Below are positions 24,919-34,145 of a stretch of DNA of 64,000 nucleotides, one piece after another; position 1 is the first letter of the stretch; each line of letters begins with the position of its first letter. The notes beneath the pieces are model-generated. The model worked only from the letters and a program-made list of their open reading frames with translations, was not told the origin of the DNA and ran no database searches. The DNA comes from Chloroflexota bacterium. Lineage in GTDB: Bacteria; Chloroflexota; Anaerolineae; UBA2200. The DNA lies in contig JACIWW010000005.1 of NCBI GenBank assembly GCA_014360905.1, positions 1 to 64,000 on the forward strand, in the 5' to 3' direction. Both the position numbers and the translations under genes were made by a program.

Positions 24919-27645
24919 ATGAACATGCCTCAAAGTTTTCCATTCAAAGCCAGACAACCTTGTGTTCGGGCAATTCTCCCTGTTCTCTGCTGCCTGGTAA
25001 TAAGCGCATCTATTTTCCTAGGTTATCGGTTGGTAAGCCAGCATCGGTACATGCAGAGGGGTGTCCTCCAAGAGACGTTGCCGGCGTTGCAGGAGTGCGC
25101 TGGTGATCAGTACGGTGTGAACGTTGCCCTCGAGCAATATGCTTCTGAAGAGGATTTGCAGCGAGTTCTCCGCTTGATCCAGGAAGGAGGCTTCCACTGG
25201 ATACGGCAACATTTTCCCTGGGCGGAGATCGAGCCATTGCCAGGCGAATACCACTGGGAAATCTGGGATCGGATTGTAGGAGCTGCTAACAAGCTGGGTC
25301 TCGAGATTATAGCAGTATTAGACACCACCCCTGCATGGGCGCGTGCTCCCATAGATAGGGATAACCGCTTTGCCCCTCCCCAGTTTGCCACCACATATGG
25401 TTTGTTCGCGCGTGCTTTTGCCCAACGCTATGGTCACCAAATCACTTATTACGAAGTGTGGGACCAACCGAATATCTTCCCCCATTGGGGGGAACGCCCG
25501 ATTGATCCTGCCCAATATGTGCATCTCCTGAAGATCGCTGCCAAGGAGTTAAGAAAATCAGATACTGATGCTATCGTGTTCTGTGCCGGCCTTGCTCCAA
25601 ACACAGAGAGCGGTGGGCGCAACATGAGCGAAGTGCTCTTTTTACGTGGAATCTATCAAGCGGGTGGCCGAGGCTATTTCGATGTGTTGGCTGCGAAGCC
25701 GTATGGTTTCTGGAGCGGCCCGGACGACCGCCGTGTCAGTCCACAGGTGCTTAATTTTTCACGGCTCATTCTGCTGCGCGAAGAAATGGTGCGACATGGT
25801 GACAGTGAGGTCCCTATTTGGGCTGTGGAATTCGGTTGGAATGCCCTGCCCCAGGATTGGACGGGACGGCCTTCACCTTGGGGCACGGATGAAGTGGCAA
25901 CACAGACCAAACGCACGGTGGAAGCGATTCAGCGCGCCCGACAAGAATGGGGCTGGCTGGGGGTAATGTGTTGGGCACAGCTTCAGCCGGCTGTGTCTGT
26001 AGATGATCCTCTATGGGGCTTTGCCCTGCTTGGCCCCGATTCCGCACCTACTCCTTTCTACTGGGCTCTGCATCATGCTATCTCTGTGCCCGTTGCCAGG
26101 ATTAAAGTAGATAATACCTTTTACTATCTGCGCCTTCTGTTAGTAGGGGTGATGGCGTTGCTCTCTCTAATGGTACTGATACGTATGTGGCCACTTTCAC
26201 CTTGGGGAGCATTGCTCCGCCATTTGGCTGTTGCCTATCAACGGGCGCCACAGTGGGTACAGTGGGCATTGCCAGCATTGTTACTGGCACTATACTACTT
26301 CTTGCCTTGGAGTATGGCGAGTCTGCTGGCACTGGCGCTCAGTGGCATGCTCATTTATCTGCGTTTGGATATTGGGCTAACCTATCTGGTGTTCTCCATT
26401 CCGTTTTTCCTGCGTCCCAAAGTGCTCTTCGGCAAGTCGTTCTCGCTAGTTGAGGTATTGACTTTGCTGTGTACTGCTATTTGGATGTTGGCGTGGTTAC
26501 GTCAGCGCTGGAGGGCTGAAGGAAGCTCTGACTTGACAAAGCTGAAGCTTTGGTTAGGCATGGACTTGCTCCCCCTGAATGCAATGGATTGGGCGGTCAT
26601 CGCCTTTGTCTGCATTGCAGCGCTATCCTTGTTGGTCTCGACGAACCGTGGTGTCAGTATCCGCGAATTCCGTGTGATCATCATTGAACCAGCGCTTTTG
26701 TACCTTCTGCTTCGCCAAGTTCCATTTAGCAAGGAGCAGTTTCTGCGCCTTGTGGATGCCTTGCTGCTGGCGGGGCTTGCGATGTCAATCCTCGGACTAA
26801 ATCAATACTTTTTCAGCGGCGATGTGATCATAGCCGAGGGCGTGCGTCGAGTTCGGGGAATCTATGCCTCACCGAATAACCTCAGTTTACTACTTGGACG
26901 TATCATCCCGTTTGGGCTTTCTGTTCCCCTCGTCGGGAACACATGGAGACGCCGCCTATATGGCATTGGTTTGCTTCCCCTCGTGTTTTGCCTGTTTCTC
27001 ACCTATTCGCGAGGGGGTTGGCTGTTGAGCTTTCCTGCAGCCGCGCTGACTGTTGGACTCTTGCGCGGGCGACGCACCACCCTTGTTGCCATTGCGATGA
27101 TTGCCCTGTGTCTGCTGATGCTCCTGCCCCTGGTCGGTACAGAGCGCATTGTCTCCCTGCTCGACCTAAAGCAAGGCACGACTTTCCGTCGCATTAAGCT
27201 CTGGGAAGCAACAGTAGCCATGATTCATGATCATCCTATCACTGGAGTAGGACTCGACAACTTCCTTTATCGCTATCCTGAATACATGCGGCCCGAAGCA
27301 TGGCAGGAGCCAGACTTGTCTCATCCGCACAACATCGTTCTGGATTACTGGACCCGCCTCGGGATTGGAGGAGTGGCGGTTTTGTTCTGGCTGGAAGCCG
27401 CATTTTTCAAAACGGCTTTGCGTCTATACCGAAATTTGCCCGATGGCGATGAGCGTGCTATCATTCTAGGGCTTCTTGGCAGTATGGCGGGCATGGTGGC
27501 ACATGGCTTGATTGATAACTCCTATTTTCTGGTGGACCTCGCCTTTGTCTTTTTCTTAAGCTTTGGCTTGATACGGGCAATGGACGCTAGGCATCCTCTT
27601 GCGGATTGTGCTCTAGACTCTTCTCGAAGAATCCAATCTGCGTGA
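24919..27645 (+). CDS. Glycosidase-like domain fused to O-antigen ligase-type membrane protein
   Basis: A 908-residue fusion. After a signal or anchor helix (about 17-36), residues about 65-390 form a clan GH-A barrel-like domain (GVNVALEQYASEEDLQRVLR, FHWIRQHFPWAEIEP, PIWAVEFGWNALPQDW). Glu304 in AVEFGW fits the nucleophile. The usual acid/base NEP is VWDQPN, with Gln183 in place of Glu. From about 400 to 890 there are about 12 membrane helices with O-antigen ligase/Wzy features (TYSRGGWLLSFPAAALTVGL, TGVGLDNFLYRYPEYM, SHPHNIVLDYWTRLG). It probably ligates or polymerises a surface glycan while the outer domain binds or processes sugar. It heads an operon with a GT2 and a UDP-sugar decarboxylase. 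Confidence 0.85.
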   Translation: MNMPQSFPFKARQPCVRAILPVLCCLVISASIFLGYRLVSQHRYMQRGVLQETLPALQECAGDQYGVNVALEQYASEEDLQRVLRLIQEGGFHWIRQHFPWAEIEPLPGEYHWEIWDRIVGAANKLGLEIIAVLDTTPAWARAPIDRDNRFAPPQFATTYGLFARAFAQRYGHQITYYEVWDQPNIFPHWGERPIDPAQYVHLLKIAAKELRKSDTDAIVFCAGLAPNTESGGRNMSEVLFLRGIYQAGGRGYFDVLAAKPYGFWSGPDDRRVSPQVLNFSRLILLREEMVRHGDSEVPIWAVEFGWNALPQDWTGRPSPWGTDEVATQTKRTVEAIQRARQEWGWLGVMCWAQLQPAVSVDDPLWGFALLGPDSAPTPFYWALHHAISVPVARIKVDNTFYYLRLLLVGVMALLSLMVLIRMWPLSPWGALLRHLAVAYQRAPQWVQWALPALLLALYYFLPWSMASLLALALSGMLIYLRLDIGLTYLVFSIPFFLRPKVLFGKSFSLVEVLTLLCTAIWMLAWLRQRWRAEGSSDLTKLKLWLGMDLLPLNAMDWAVIAFVCIAALSLLVSTNRGVSIREFRVIIIEPALLYLLLRQVPFSKEQFLRLVDALLLAGLAMSILGLNQYFFSGDVIIAEGVRRVRGIYASPNNLSLLLGRIIPFGLSVPLVGNTWRRRLYGIGLLPLVFCLFLTYSRGGWLLSFPAAALTVGLLRGRRTTLVAIAMIALCLLMLLPLVGTERIVSLLDLKQGTTFRRIKLWEATVAMIHDHPITGVGLDNFLYRYPEYMRPEAWQEPDLSHPHNIVLDYWTRLGIGGVAVLFWLEAAFFKTALRLYRNLPDGDERAIILGLLGSMAGMVAHGLIDNSYFLVDLAFVFFLSFGLIRAMDARHPLADCALDSSRRIQSA

Positions 27646-27664
27646 GGAAGGAAGTGGAGAATGT

Positions 27665-28402
27665 ATGCGGAATAAGAAACAAGTGCGAGTTGATGTAGTG
27701 ATTCCAGTTTACAACGAAGAGGCTGACCTGGAACGGAGCATTACTACCTTGCGTCAATTCCTTAAGGAGCATGTGGATTACGACTGGCGCATCGTCATCG
27801 CTGATAATGCTTCACGGGATAGGACTCTGGAGATCGCGCAGGAGTTGAGCGCACGTTACCCTGGCGAAGTGACCTATATCCACTTGGATCAGAAAGGGCG
27901 TGGACGCGCTCTGCGCAAGGCTTGGACGGAGAGCGATGCAGACATTGTCAGTTATATGGATGTTGACCTGTCCACAGACCTTAGCGCATTTCCTCCCCTG
28001 ATTGATTCCCTGATTGACAGCGAGTACGATGTGGCGATTGGCTCGCGCCTGAAGAAGGGAGCGCAAGTGCAGCGCGGGCTGAAGCGCGAAATTATCTCAC
28101 GCATCTATAACTTGATGATCAAGGTGATGTTTTTCAACCGCTTTTCCGATGCTCAATGCGGTTTCAAAGCAGTGACACGGCGGGTAGTGCGCGATATAGT
28201 GCCATTGGTTAAGGATCAAGCCTGGTTCTTTGACAGCGAGTTGCTGCTGCTTGCTGAACGCATGGGCTACAAAATCTACGAAGTGCCAGTCAAGTGGCGG
28301 GATGACCCGGATAGCCGGGTCAATATCGTGAACACCGCCTGGGAAGACATCAAAGGACTTTTCCGGGTGCGTTTTAGCAATGTTGGCAAGAAAGTGGGAT
28401 AG
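27665..28402 (+). CDS. GT2 glycosyltransferase, dolichyl-phosphate mannosyltransferase-like
   Basis: A cytoplasmic GT-A glycosyltransferase, probably charging a polyprenyl phosphate with a sugar. N-terminal nucleotide-binding segment [16 protein letters not shown], acceptor segment [15 protein letters not shown] with the DXD-type Asp residues, and [10 protein letters not shown] plus [21 protein letters not shown] near the C-terminus are characteristic. There are no membrane helices at the C-terminus. It lies 19 bases after the fusion gene and eight before the decarboxylase gene, so all three form one operon. Confidence 0.9.
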   Translation: MRNKKQVRVDVVIPVYNEEADLERSITTLRQFLKEHVDYDWRIVIADNASRDRTLEIAQELSARYPGEVTYIHLDQKGRGRALRKAWTESDADIVSYMDVDLSTDLSAFPPLIDSLIDSEYDVAIGSRLKKGAQVQRGLKREIISRIYNLMIKVMFFNRFSDAQCGFKAVTRRVVRDIVPLVKDQAWFFDSELLLLAERMGYKIYEVPVKWRDDPDSRVNIVNTAWEDIKGLFRVRFSNVGKKVG

Positions 28403-28410
28403 GCAAAAGC

Positions 28411-29352
28411 ATGCGCATTCTCATAACGGGTGGTGCGGGATTCCTTGGTTCGCATCTTTGCGACCGTTTTCTAAGTGAAGGTCATTACGTCATCGCGATG
28501 GACAATCTGATCACGGGCAGCGTGCGCAACATTGAGCATTTGGCTGGCCATGAGCGGTTTCGTTTTATCAAGCAGGATGTGACCGAGTACCTCTATCTGG
28601 AGGGGCCACTGGATGCCATTCTGCACTTTGCTTCCCCTGCTAGCCCTATTGATTACCTCCAGTACCCGATTCAGACCCTCAAAGTCGGGGCGTTGGGTAC
28701 GCACAAGACACTGGGGTTGGCACGAGCAAAGGGTGCGCGCTTTCTTCTGGCCTCCACCTCCGAGGTCTATGGGGATCCCGAAGTACATCCGCAGAGGGAG
28801 GATTACTGGGGCCATGTCAATCCCATTGGTCCGCGGGGGGTATATGACGAGGCAAAGCGCTTTGCCGAGGCTTTGACCATGGCCTATCATCGTTATCATA
28901 GCGTAGAGACTAGGATTGCGCGCATCTTCAATACTTATGGCCCGCGCATGCGGCTGGATGACGGTCGTGCTGTACCCAATTTCATTGGTCAGGCTCTGCG
29001 TGGCGAACCATTGACCGTGTACGGCGATGGCTTGCAAACACGCAGTTTCTGTTTTTATTCGGACTTGATCGAGGGGGTCTATCGGTTACTGCAATCGGAT
29101 TATGCTGAGCCAGTCAATCTGGGCAATCCGAGCGAAATCAAACTACTTGACTTTGCCTTGCTCATCAACGAACTGGTAGGTAATAAAGCAGGCATCGTCT
29201 ATAAGCCGCTGCCTAAGGATGACCCGAAGCAGCGTCAGCCGGATATCACACGGGCACGGCAAATCCTGGGATGGGAGCCCAAGATTGGTTTGGAAGAAGG
29301 CTTGCGAGTGACGATCGAGTGGTTCCAGCAGGCTTTGCAGAGTTCCTGCTGA
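28411..29352 (+). CDS. NAD-dependent UDP-glucuronate decarboxylase-like SDR
   Basis: An extended SDR with the Rossmann motif [11 protein letters not shown], the catalytic Thr/Ser in STSEVYGDP, and YDEAK (YXXXK). The segments [19 protein letters not shown] and [20 protein letters not shown] are diagnostic for UDP-xylose synthase (Uxs), which turns UDP-glucuronate into UDP-xylose. dTDP-glucose dehydratases differ at these places. Length 313 is normal. As third gene of the operon it likely supplies UDP-xylose for the surface glycan. Confidence 0.88.
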   Translation: MRILITGGAGFLGSHLCDRFLSEGHYVIAMDNLITGSVRNIEHLAGHERFRFIKQDVTEYLYLEGPLDAILHFASPASPIDYLQYPIQTLKVGALGTHKTLGLARAKGARFLLASTSEVYGDPEVHPQREDYWGHVNPIGPRGVYDEAKRFAEALTMAYHRYHSVETRIARIFNTYGPRMRLDDGRAVPNFIGQALRGEPLTVYGDGLQTRSFCFYSDLIEGVYRLLQSDYAEPVNLGNPSEIKLLDFALLINELVGNKAGIVYKPLPKDDPKQRQPDITRARQILGWEPKIGLEEGLRVTIEWFQQALQSSC

Positions 29353-29413
29353 TTGCGTATCCCCTGTATACTTTTGACAGCGGCGTGCTGCTGGGCTTCG
29401 TAATCTGTGCTTG

Positions 29414-30295
29414 CTACTGATTTTTGACGAAAGAGCGGATCGCTTCCGCTGTCTCCTCTGGTTTGCTCATCGGAACAAAGTGGTCTGCCCCCTCTATTTC
29501 CAGGAATCTGCCATGCGGCAAGAGCCACTGCATCCATCGCATGGCGCTTTTTGTGTACGTGTCGGAATGTTGGCCGCGGATCACCAGCAAGGGCAAGCGT
29601 CGAAGGCGCGGAATATCCAACCAGACGTCCGGAGGGACGGTCTCAAAGATGCGTGCTTCCCATTCCCGTGGATAGCGCAGATACACACTACCTGAAGGGT
29701 GTTCCTTGGTTCCACTGGTGATATAGTCGCGCAAGAAGTCATCCTGCCAGCGGGCAAAGACGGGAGCGGCACGGTAAGCTCTAAACAAAACCTCTTTGTT
29801 TGGCCACTCCATCCGCCTGCGTCGCGCTCCCGTCGGAAGGTGCGCCCGTCGGTTGAGGCGTAGAGACATAGCCAGCGCCCAGACTGGAGCCAGATGGGGC
29901 GGTAGGATAACTGGGTCAATTAGCACTAGGGCGCGGATCAGTTCTGCGTGAGCCACAGCGCAAAGCAGGCTCGTAACAGCTCCTAGGGAGTGTCCGATAG
30001 CAACCACACCATGCCATTGCATCTCCAGTAGAAAGCGGGCTAGGTCATCACCCAGCTCACGCCAGTGACGAAATTGAGCGGGATCCTGGTTGCCCCATAG
30101 TGCCCGACATTCCATACCCAGTACATGGAACTGCGGAATCAGCAGCTTGACAAAGGCACTGTAAGTGCCTGGAGGAAATCCATTGGCATGGGCAAAATGC
30201 ACAAGAGGGCCTTGCCCACCCCAATCTACATAAGGAATCCCGCTAGGCGAACGGAGCAACTTGGTTTCAGGATCAGTATTGGTTGGCAATGTCAC
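29414..30295 (-). CDS. Alpha/beta-hydrolase
   Basis: An alpha/beta-fold hydrolase. The oxyanion HG-type loop is FAHANGFPPGTYSAF, the nucleophile elbow is VAIGHSLGAV, and the C-terminal His is in IEGADHFVPM. The acid is probably the Asp in IRGQHSDTYTK or nearby. A cap region of about 60 residues lies between. Length 293. Esterase, lipase and haloperoxidase roles cannot be told apart. It begins three bases after the isomerase gene on the same strand and so belongs to its transcript. Confidence 0.87.
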   Translation of the reverse strand: MTLPTNTDPETKLLRSPSGIPYVDWGGQGPLVHFAHANGFPPGTYSAFVKLLIPQFHVLGMECRALWGNQDPAQFRHWRELGDDLARFLLEMQWHGVVAIGHSLGAVTSLLCAVAHAELIRALVLIDPVILPPHLAPVWALAMSLRLNRRAHLPTGARRRRMEWPNKEVLFRAYRAAPVFARWQDDFLRDYITSGTKEHPSGSVYLRYPREWEARIFETVPPDVWLDIPRLRRLPLLVIRGQHSDTYTKSAMRWMQWLLPHGRFLEIEGADHFVPMSKPEETAEAIRSFVKNQ

Positions 30296-30298
30296 CGC

Positions 30299-31339
30299 TC
30301 AGTGCGTCAATGTCACCTTGCGCAATCCGCGTGGATGGTCTGGGTCGTATCCTTTCGCTAGCGTGAGGTCATGTGCTAGCAACTGACCAGGGATGACGCA
30401 AGTGATTGGCGAGAGCCATTCAGGGACTGTAACGGGCAGTTGCAGTGGGGTGATAGCCAAGTCTAAAGCCTCGCGTCGATCGGAGATCGCAATGAACTCT
30501 GCTCCCTTTTCATGCAATTCACGCGCGAGAGCCAATATGTCTGGATATACTTCACCGGAAGGGGCTACCAGGATAACAGGGAATCCTTGCTCAACAACGG
30601 CGATTGGACCGTGCATAAAATCTGCTGAAGAATACGCCTCAATCAGAACGTAGCTTAGTTCCTTCATCTTGAGCGCGATCTCGAAAGCGGTGGCGTAGTT
30701 GTATCCGCGCCCTAGGATGAGACATGTCTCCATATACCGATAGCGATCAATACGTGCCCGCACGTCGTTTGCTACAGCCAATGTCCTGCTGACCGCTTCG
30801 GGCAAATAGTTGATCTGCGATTTTCTCTGCTTGTCTCCGCTCCAGAAAGCAGCCAATAGCGCCAGAGCGGTAAGCTGTGCCGTGTACGTTTTGCTGGCAG
30901 CTACACTCATCTCCTTCCCAGCATGACAGGCAATAACGAATTCAGCCGATCGGGCCAGGGGCGAGTTAGGTTCATTGGTGATCGCCAGCGTACAGGCTCC
31001 TTGCCGTCGGGCTTCATCCACAACCGCAATGATGTCCGGTGACTCGCCGGATTGTGATATGCCAATGACCAGCGCATCCTGTCCAGTACGTGGAGGAGTA
31101 TGATAGATGGTATAGAGCGAAGGGGCAGCAAGAGCAACTGGCAGACGAAGAATACTGGCAAAGAGGTATTTTCCATAGGTTGCCGCGTTGTCTGAGGTGC
31201 CCCGGGCAGCGATCATGATGTAGCGAATCTGACGCTGGCGCAATTCATCGGCGACCCCAGCAATCCGCGCACTTTCTTCACTGATGAGTCGGGCGATGAC
31301 CTCAGGTTGTTCGTGAATTTCGTCATAGAGATGGCTCAT
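30299..31339 (-). CDS. SIS-domain sugar-phosphate isomerase, GlmS isomerase-domain paralogue
   Basis: Two SIS domains, equal to the isomerase half of GlmS without the glutaminase half. ARGTSDNAATYGKYLF and GISQSGESPDI bind sugar phosphate. Residues matching the GlmS catalytic set remain: Glu in KELSYVLIEAY, His in DFMHGPIAVV and Lys near the C-terminus (GLRKVTLTH). Length 346. A role as an amino-sugar isomerase or a fructosamine-type deglycase is inferred. Full-length glmS is present at 34853-36700, so this is not the main GlcN6P synthase. Confidence 0.88.
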   Translation of the reverse strand: MSHLYDEIHEQPEVIARLISEESARIAGVADELRQRQIRYIMIAARGTSDNAATYGKYLFASILRLPVALAAPSLYTIYHTPPRTGQDALVIGISQSGESPDIIAVVDEARRQGACTLAITNEPNSPLARSAEFVIACHAGKEMSVAASKTYTAQLTALALLAAFWSGDKQRKSQINYLPEAVSRTLAVANDVRARIDRYRYMETCLILGRGYNYATAFEIALKMKELSYVLIEAYSSADFMHGPIAVVEQGFPVILVAPSGEVYPDILALARELHEKGAEFIAISDRREALDLAITPLQLPVTVPEWLSPITCVIPGQLLAHDLTLAKGYDPDHPRGLRKVTLTH

Positions 31340-31387
31340 GCAGTCCTCCCACCGAAGTAATCTGGATATTCCACCGTTGGCTGACCT

Positions 31388-31416
31388 ATGTTAGCCTAGA
31401 ACAATATTCCTGTCAA
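31388..31416 (-). promoter_or_regulatory. Promoter of the SIS-isomerase/hydrolase operon
   Basis: On the minus strand TTGACA and TAACAT are 17 bases apart, about 50 bases before the isomerase ATG, which itself has GGGAGGA upstream. Confidence 0.6.
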
Positions 31417-31573
31417 TTTTCTATCCATTTGCATCAAGTCGTCCGTGCTGTCGCGTTACAGAGCAGTAGGTACATTGGTTGCTTAGCGATACAGCCTATC
31501 TGATGATTTCCCTAAGCGCTGCCTTGTACAGTATAATAAGTTACTTTATCTCCATAGTTAAGCAAAGGATTTC

Positions 31574-32371
31574 ATGTCAAGTAACTCACAGCCAGCCAGT
31601 GCTACACCGGACAAGACACATCCTTATCACGTTAAGTTGGAGGTGTTCGAGGGGCCACTTGATCTGTTGCTGCATCTTATCGAAAAGCAAGAGCTAGATA
31701 TCACCAGAATATCATTAGTAACGGTTACTGACCAGTACCTGGAATACATTAGTACCCCTGGTCGCATCAGCGCAGAGAATCTAGCTGAGTTCCTGGTCGT
31801 AGCGGCAAAACTGCTGTTGATCAAGTCGCGTGCGTTGCTGCCCGCTCCTCCCGTCACCGCCGAGGGAGAGCAAGAGGACGTGGGAGAAGAACTGGCCCGC
31901 CAGTTGCTGGAATACAAGAGATGCAAGGAACTGGCGCAACAACTGCGGGAAAGGGAGGAGCTAGGGCTGCGCACATACTTGCGCATTGCCTCGCTGCCAC
32001 GTTTGGAACGACAACTTGATCTGACGGATATCTCCCTCGAAGACCTTATCGAAGCGGCGCGCCAGGCGCTGTCGTTGGAACCAATAGGGGAGCCGGTGGG
32101 CGAAATCGTCGCGCCGCTCACGGTAACCATCGCTGACAGAATTGAGCACATAGAATCATTGCTGGCAAAAAACAAAACCCTTAGTTTCAGCAGTTTGTTG
32201 CGCGAAGCTGGATCCCGCCCAGTGATCATTATCACTTTTCTGGCGCTCCTGGAATTGATCAAGGCTGGTCGTGTGCAGGTACAACAAGAGCGTTTATTCG
32301 GTGAAATACTGATCTTTCGCGCAGAAACGCTGCAGCCAGCACCGACTGTGCAGCATCCCCAGCAGCAATAG
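31574..32371 (+). CDS. scpA: Segregation and condensation protein A
   Basis: The kleisin subunit of the Smc-ScpAB condensin. The N-terminal kleisin motif is VKLEVFEGPLDLLLHLIEKQ, followed by LDITRISLVTVTDQYLEYI and LAEFLVVAAKLLLIKSRALL; the C-terminal winged helix contains FLALLELIKAGRVQVQQ. Length 265 is typical. scpB is not beside it, which is unusual. Its 3' end overlaps the convergent VanZ gene by 78 bases. An upstream TATAAT (near 31533) lacks a clear -35. Confidence 0.93.
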   Translation: MSSNSQPASATPDKTHPYHVKLEVFEGPLDLLLHLIEKQELDITRISLVTVTDQYLEYISTPGRISAENLAEFLVVAAKLLLIKSRALLPAPPVTAEGEQEDVGEELARQLLEYKRCKELAQQLREREELGLRTYLRIASLPRLERQLDLTDISLEDLIEAARQALSLEPIGEPVGEIVAPLTVTIADRIEHIESLLAKNKTLSFSSLLREAGSRPVIIITFLALLELIKAGRVQVQQERLFGEILIFRAETLQPAPTVQHPQQQ

Positions 32372-32728
32372 GCCTCCACTGATATCTATGAGGACGTCGT
32401 ACCAGTTTGCGTGTCTTCCGGGCACAAATGCCTGGTGCGCTTCATCGGTGATGGCATAAGCCGCCGTCGCCAACAACGAGGTGAACATGGCCCTGTCCAC
32501 GCTCTGAGTGCGGCGAAAAGCGCGCGCGAATAAGATAAAGAGCAAGGTGTACTCGCCAAAATGCGCCAATTTCTTCAGCAAAGCATCCACACGTGGCCCG
32601 GGAGCCTGGGGCAAACGGGGCTGGGAGGACACGTAGAAGATAAAGGCCATGAGCAATAATGGCGGCAGCCAATACCACAGCCAGACAAGGATTCTGTGCA
32701 GAGGATTTGTTTTCGTTGTATTTAGCAT
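32294..32728 (-). CDS. VanZ family membrane protein
   Basis: A 144-residue VanZ-like protein with about four membrane helices. The characteristic pattern is present: FYVSSQP after the first helix, KLAHFGEYTLLFIL, and AITDEAHQAFVPGRHANWYDVLID. VanZ relatives modulate teicoplanin resistance in one case, but most members have no known role. Its 3' end overlaps the scpA 3' end on the opposite strand. Confidence 0.9.
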   Translation of the reverse strand: MLNTTKTNPLHRILVWLWYWLPPLLLMAFIFYVSSQPRLPQAPGPRVDALLKKLAHFGEYTLLFILFARAFRRTQSVDRAMFTSLLATAAYAITDEAHQAFVPGRHANWYDVLIDISGGLLLLGMLHSRCWLQRFCAKDQYFTE

Positions 32729-32779
32729 AGCTTCTCTTCTGGTTCGGAATGCGAAAACGTTGTCAGGGACACTGTCCCT

Positions 32780-33976
32780 TCAAGTGGAGATTTGATACGC
32801 TATCTCTGCCCGCTTGGCCAGTCTGTGCCAGGCAAATTCGCTCTGGATATGCTCTTGTGCCACCATGCCTAGGCGTTTGGCCAGGTCTTGATCGCGTAGC
32901 AAGCGGACTACAGCCTCTATAAAGCGCTCAGTTTCTCCTGGATTGATAAGCAGGCCTGAAACACCGTGCTCGATGTATTCAGCGTTCTGACCCACCCGTT
33001 CGGCAACAACTGGAACCCCCGCGGCCAACAAGTCAATGAGCTTCACAGCACATTTGGTACGGTTGATCAGTGTGTCATCGAATGGGTAAATGGCTACTTG
33101 TGCCAGTGCAAAATGAGCTGCTAGTTCCTGGGGTGGCACCCAGCCCGCGTAGACAATATACCGTGCCAACTCATGCTCACGGATTATTGCCAGCAATTGT
33201 TCTTCCTCTCCAAAGAATCCTTTGCCTACGATGAGCCAGCGAGCCTCGGGCACCTCTGCCAGCACTCCTTCCATAATTGCCAGAGCACGCTCAATGCGAA
33301 ATTCGAAAAAGCGCGTATAGAGCAGTGCCACGGGTGCATTGCCTAATCCGTATTGTTGACGAAGCGAAGCTACTTCAGGCGGTGACGCTGCATACCCTTC
33401 TGGCCACCAGCCATTTGGCAGGTAGTATACTTTAGCAGGAGGCACACCCAGGCTCCAGACAATCGTTTCTAGTGCTCGGCTGGCCACTGTAACCGCATCG
33501 CAATGTGTTAGTCCCCACCGTTCTTGCCAAGCGAAGAAGCGCTTTTGTGCCCAGGAGTAGTCTCCTAATTCATTCCAACCGCCGGGGCCTTCCCAATCGT
33601 CAGTGTCTACCACGAGCTTGGCTTTAACCCGCCCAATTCGTTTCATTTGCCATACTGCCCAGGCGACCAAGCCAGCGTAGGACTTGGGTTTGAAGCAATG
33701 GATGACATGGGGATTGTGCTTTAGTGTTGCCCGCAATAAGCGCCAAGCAAGCATAAGGTGTCGCCACAGCGGGATGCGTGGCGACAGCGGTACATTGTAC
33801 ACGTAGACTCCATCTTCCATCCACTCTTTTCCTGCATCTTGGGGCTGATCCCATGGAGGTAGAAGCATAACGACCTGGTGACCGCGTGCCGCCAGCGCTT
33901 TACCTAGAGGTAAAGCCCGTACAGCCATCGTACGTTTCGGTTCCATGGCAAAAGGGCCAACCAAGACAATGTTCAT
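32780..33976 (-). CDS. GT4 family glycosyltransferase
   Basis: A GT-B glycosyltransferase. The N-terminal acceptor half begins MNIVLVGPFAMEPKRTMAVR. The C-terminal nucleotide-sugar half has ARWLIVGKGFFGEEEQLL, YAGWVPPQELAAHFALAQV and IDLLAAGVPVVAERVGQNAEYI. Length 398 is normal. A TATAAT lies only seven bases before the ATG, so the mRNA is probably leaderless. It stands alone on its strand and the sugar is unknown. Confidence 0.87.
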   Translation of the reverse strand: MNIVLVGPFAMEPKRTMAVRALPLGKALAARGHQVVMLLPPWDQPQDAGKEWMEDGVYVYNVPLSPRIPLWRHLMLAWRLLRATLKHNPHVIHCFKPKSYAGLVAWAVWQMKRIGRVKAKLVVDTDDWEGPGGWNELGDYSWAQKRFFAWQERWGLTHCDAVTVASRALETIVWSLGVPPAKVYYLPNGWWPEGYAASPPEVASLRQQYGLGNAPVALLYTRFFEFRIERALAIMEGVLAEVPEARWLIVGKGFFGEEEQLLAIIREHELARYIVYAGWVPPQELAAHFALAQVAIYPFDDTLINRTKCAVKLIDLLAAGVPVVAERVGQNAEYIEHGVSGLLINPGETERFIEAVVRLLRDQDLAKRLGMVAQEHIQSEFAWHRLAKRAEIAYQIST

Positions 33977-33983
33977 AAAATCT

Positions 33984-34013
33984 ATTATAGTGGTGCTCTG
34001 TCCATTACTCCAA
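33984..34013 (-). promoter_or_regulatory. Promoter of the GT4 gene, leaderless type
   Basis: On the minus strand TTGGAG and a perfect TATAAT are 18 bases apart. The -10 box ends seven bases before the start codon, leaving no room for a ribosome site. Confidence 0.6.
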
Positions 34014-34030
34014 ACTGCGAACTTAATCTC

Positions 34031-34059
34031 TTGCCTGACATGAGATTATGAGGCATAAT
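34031..34059 (+). promoter_or_regulatory. Promoter of the RsmI-like gene
   Basis: TTGCCT and CATAAT are 17 bases apart. The predicted leader to the GTG is about 80 bases. Confidence 0.5.
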
Positions 34060-34145
34060 GTACCATAAGTCGAGATGAATGTGCGTTGCGTTAAGGTATA
34101 GGAAGGGTGTATTGACAATCCGATGCAAAAGGAGCAACAGGTTGC

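Noticed and set aside
31627-32379. 250-codon open frame antisense to scpA
   Set aside because: Its translation is Ser/Arg/Cys-rich without any family pattern and it lies fully opposite a well-supported gene.
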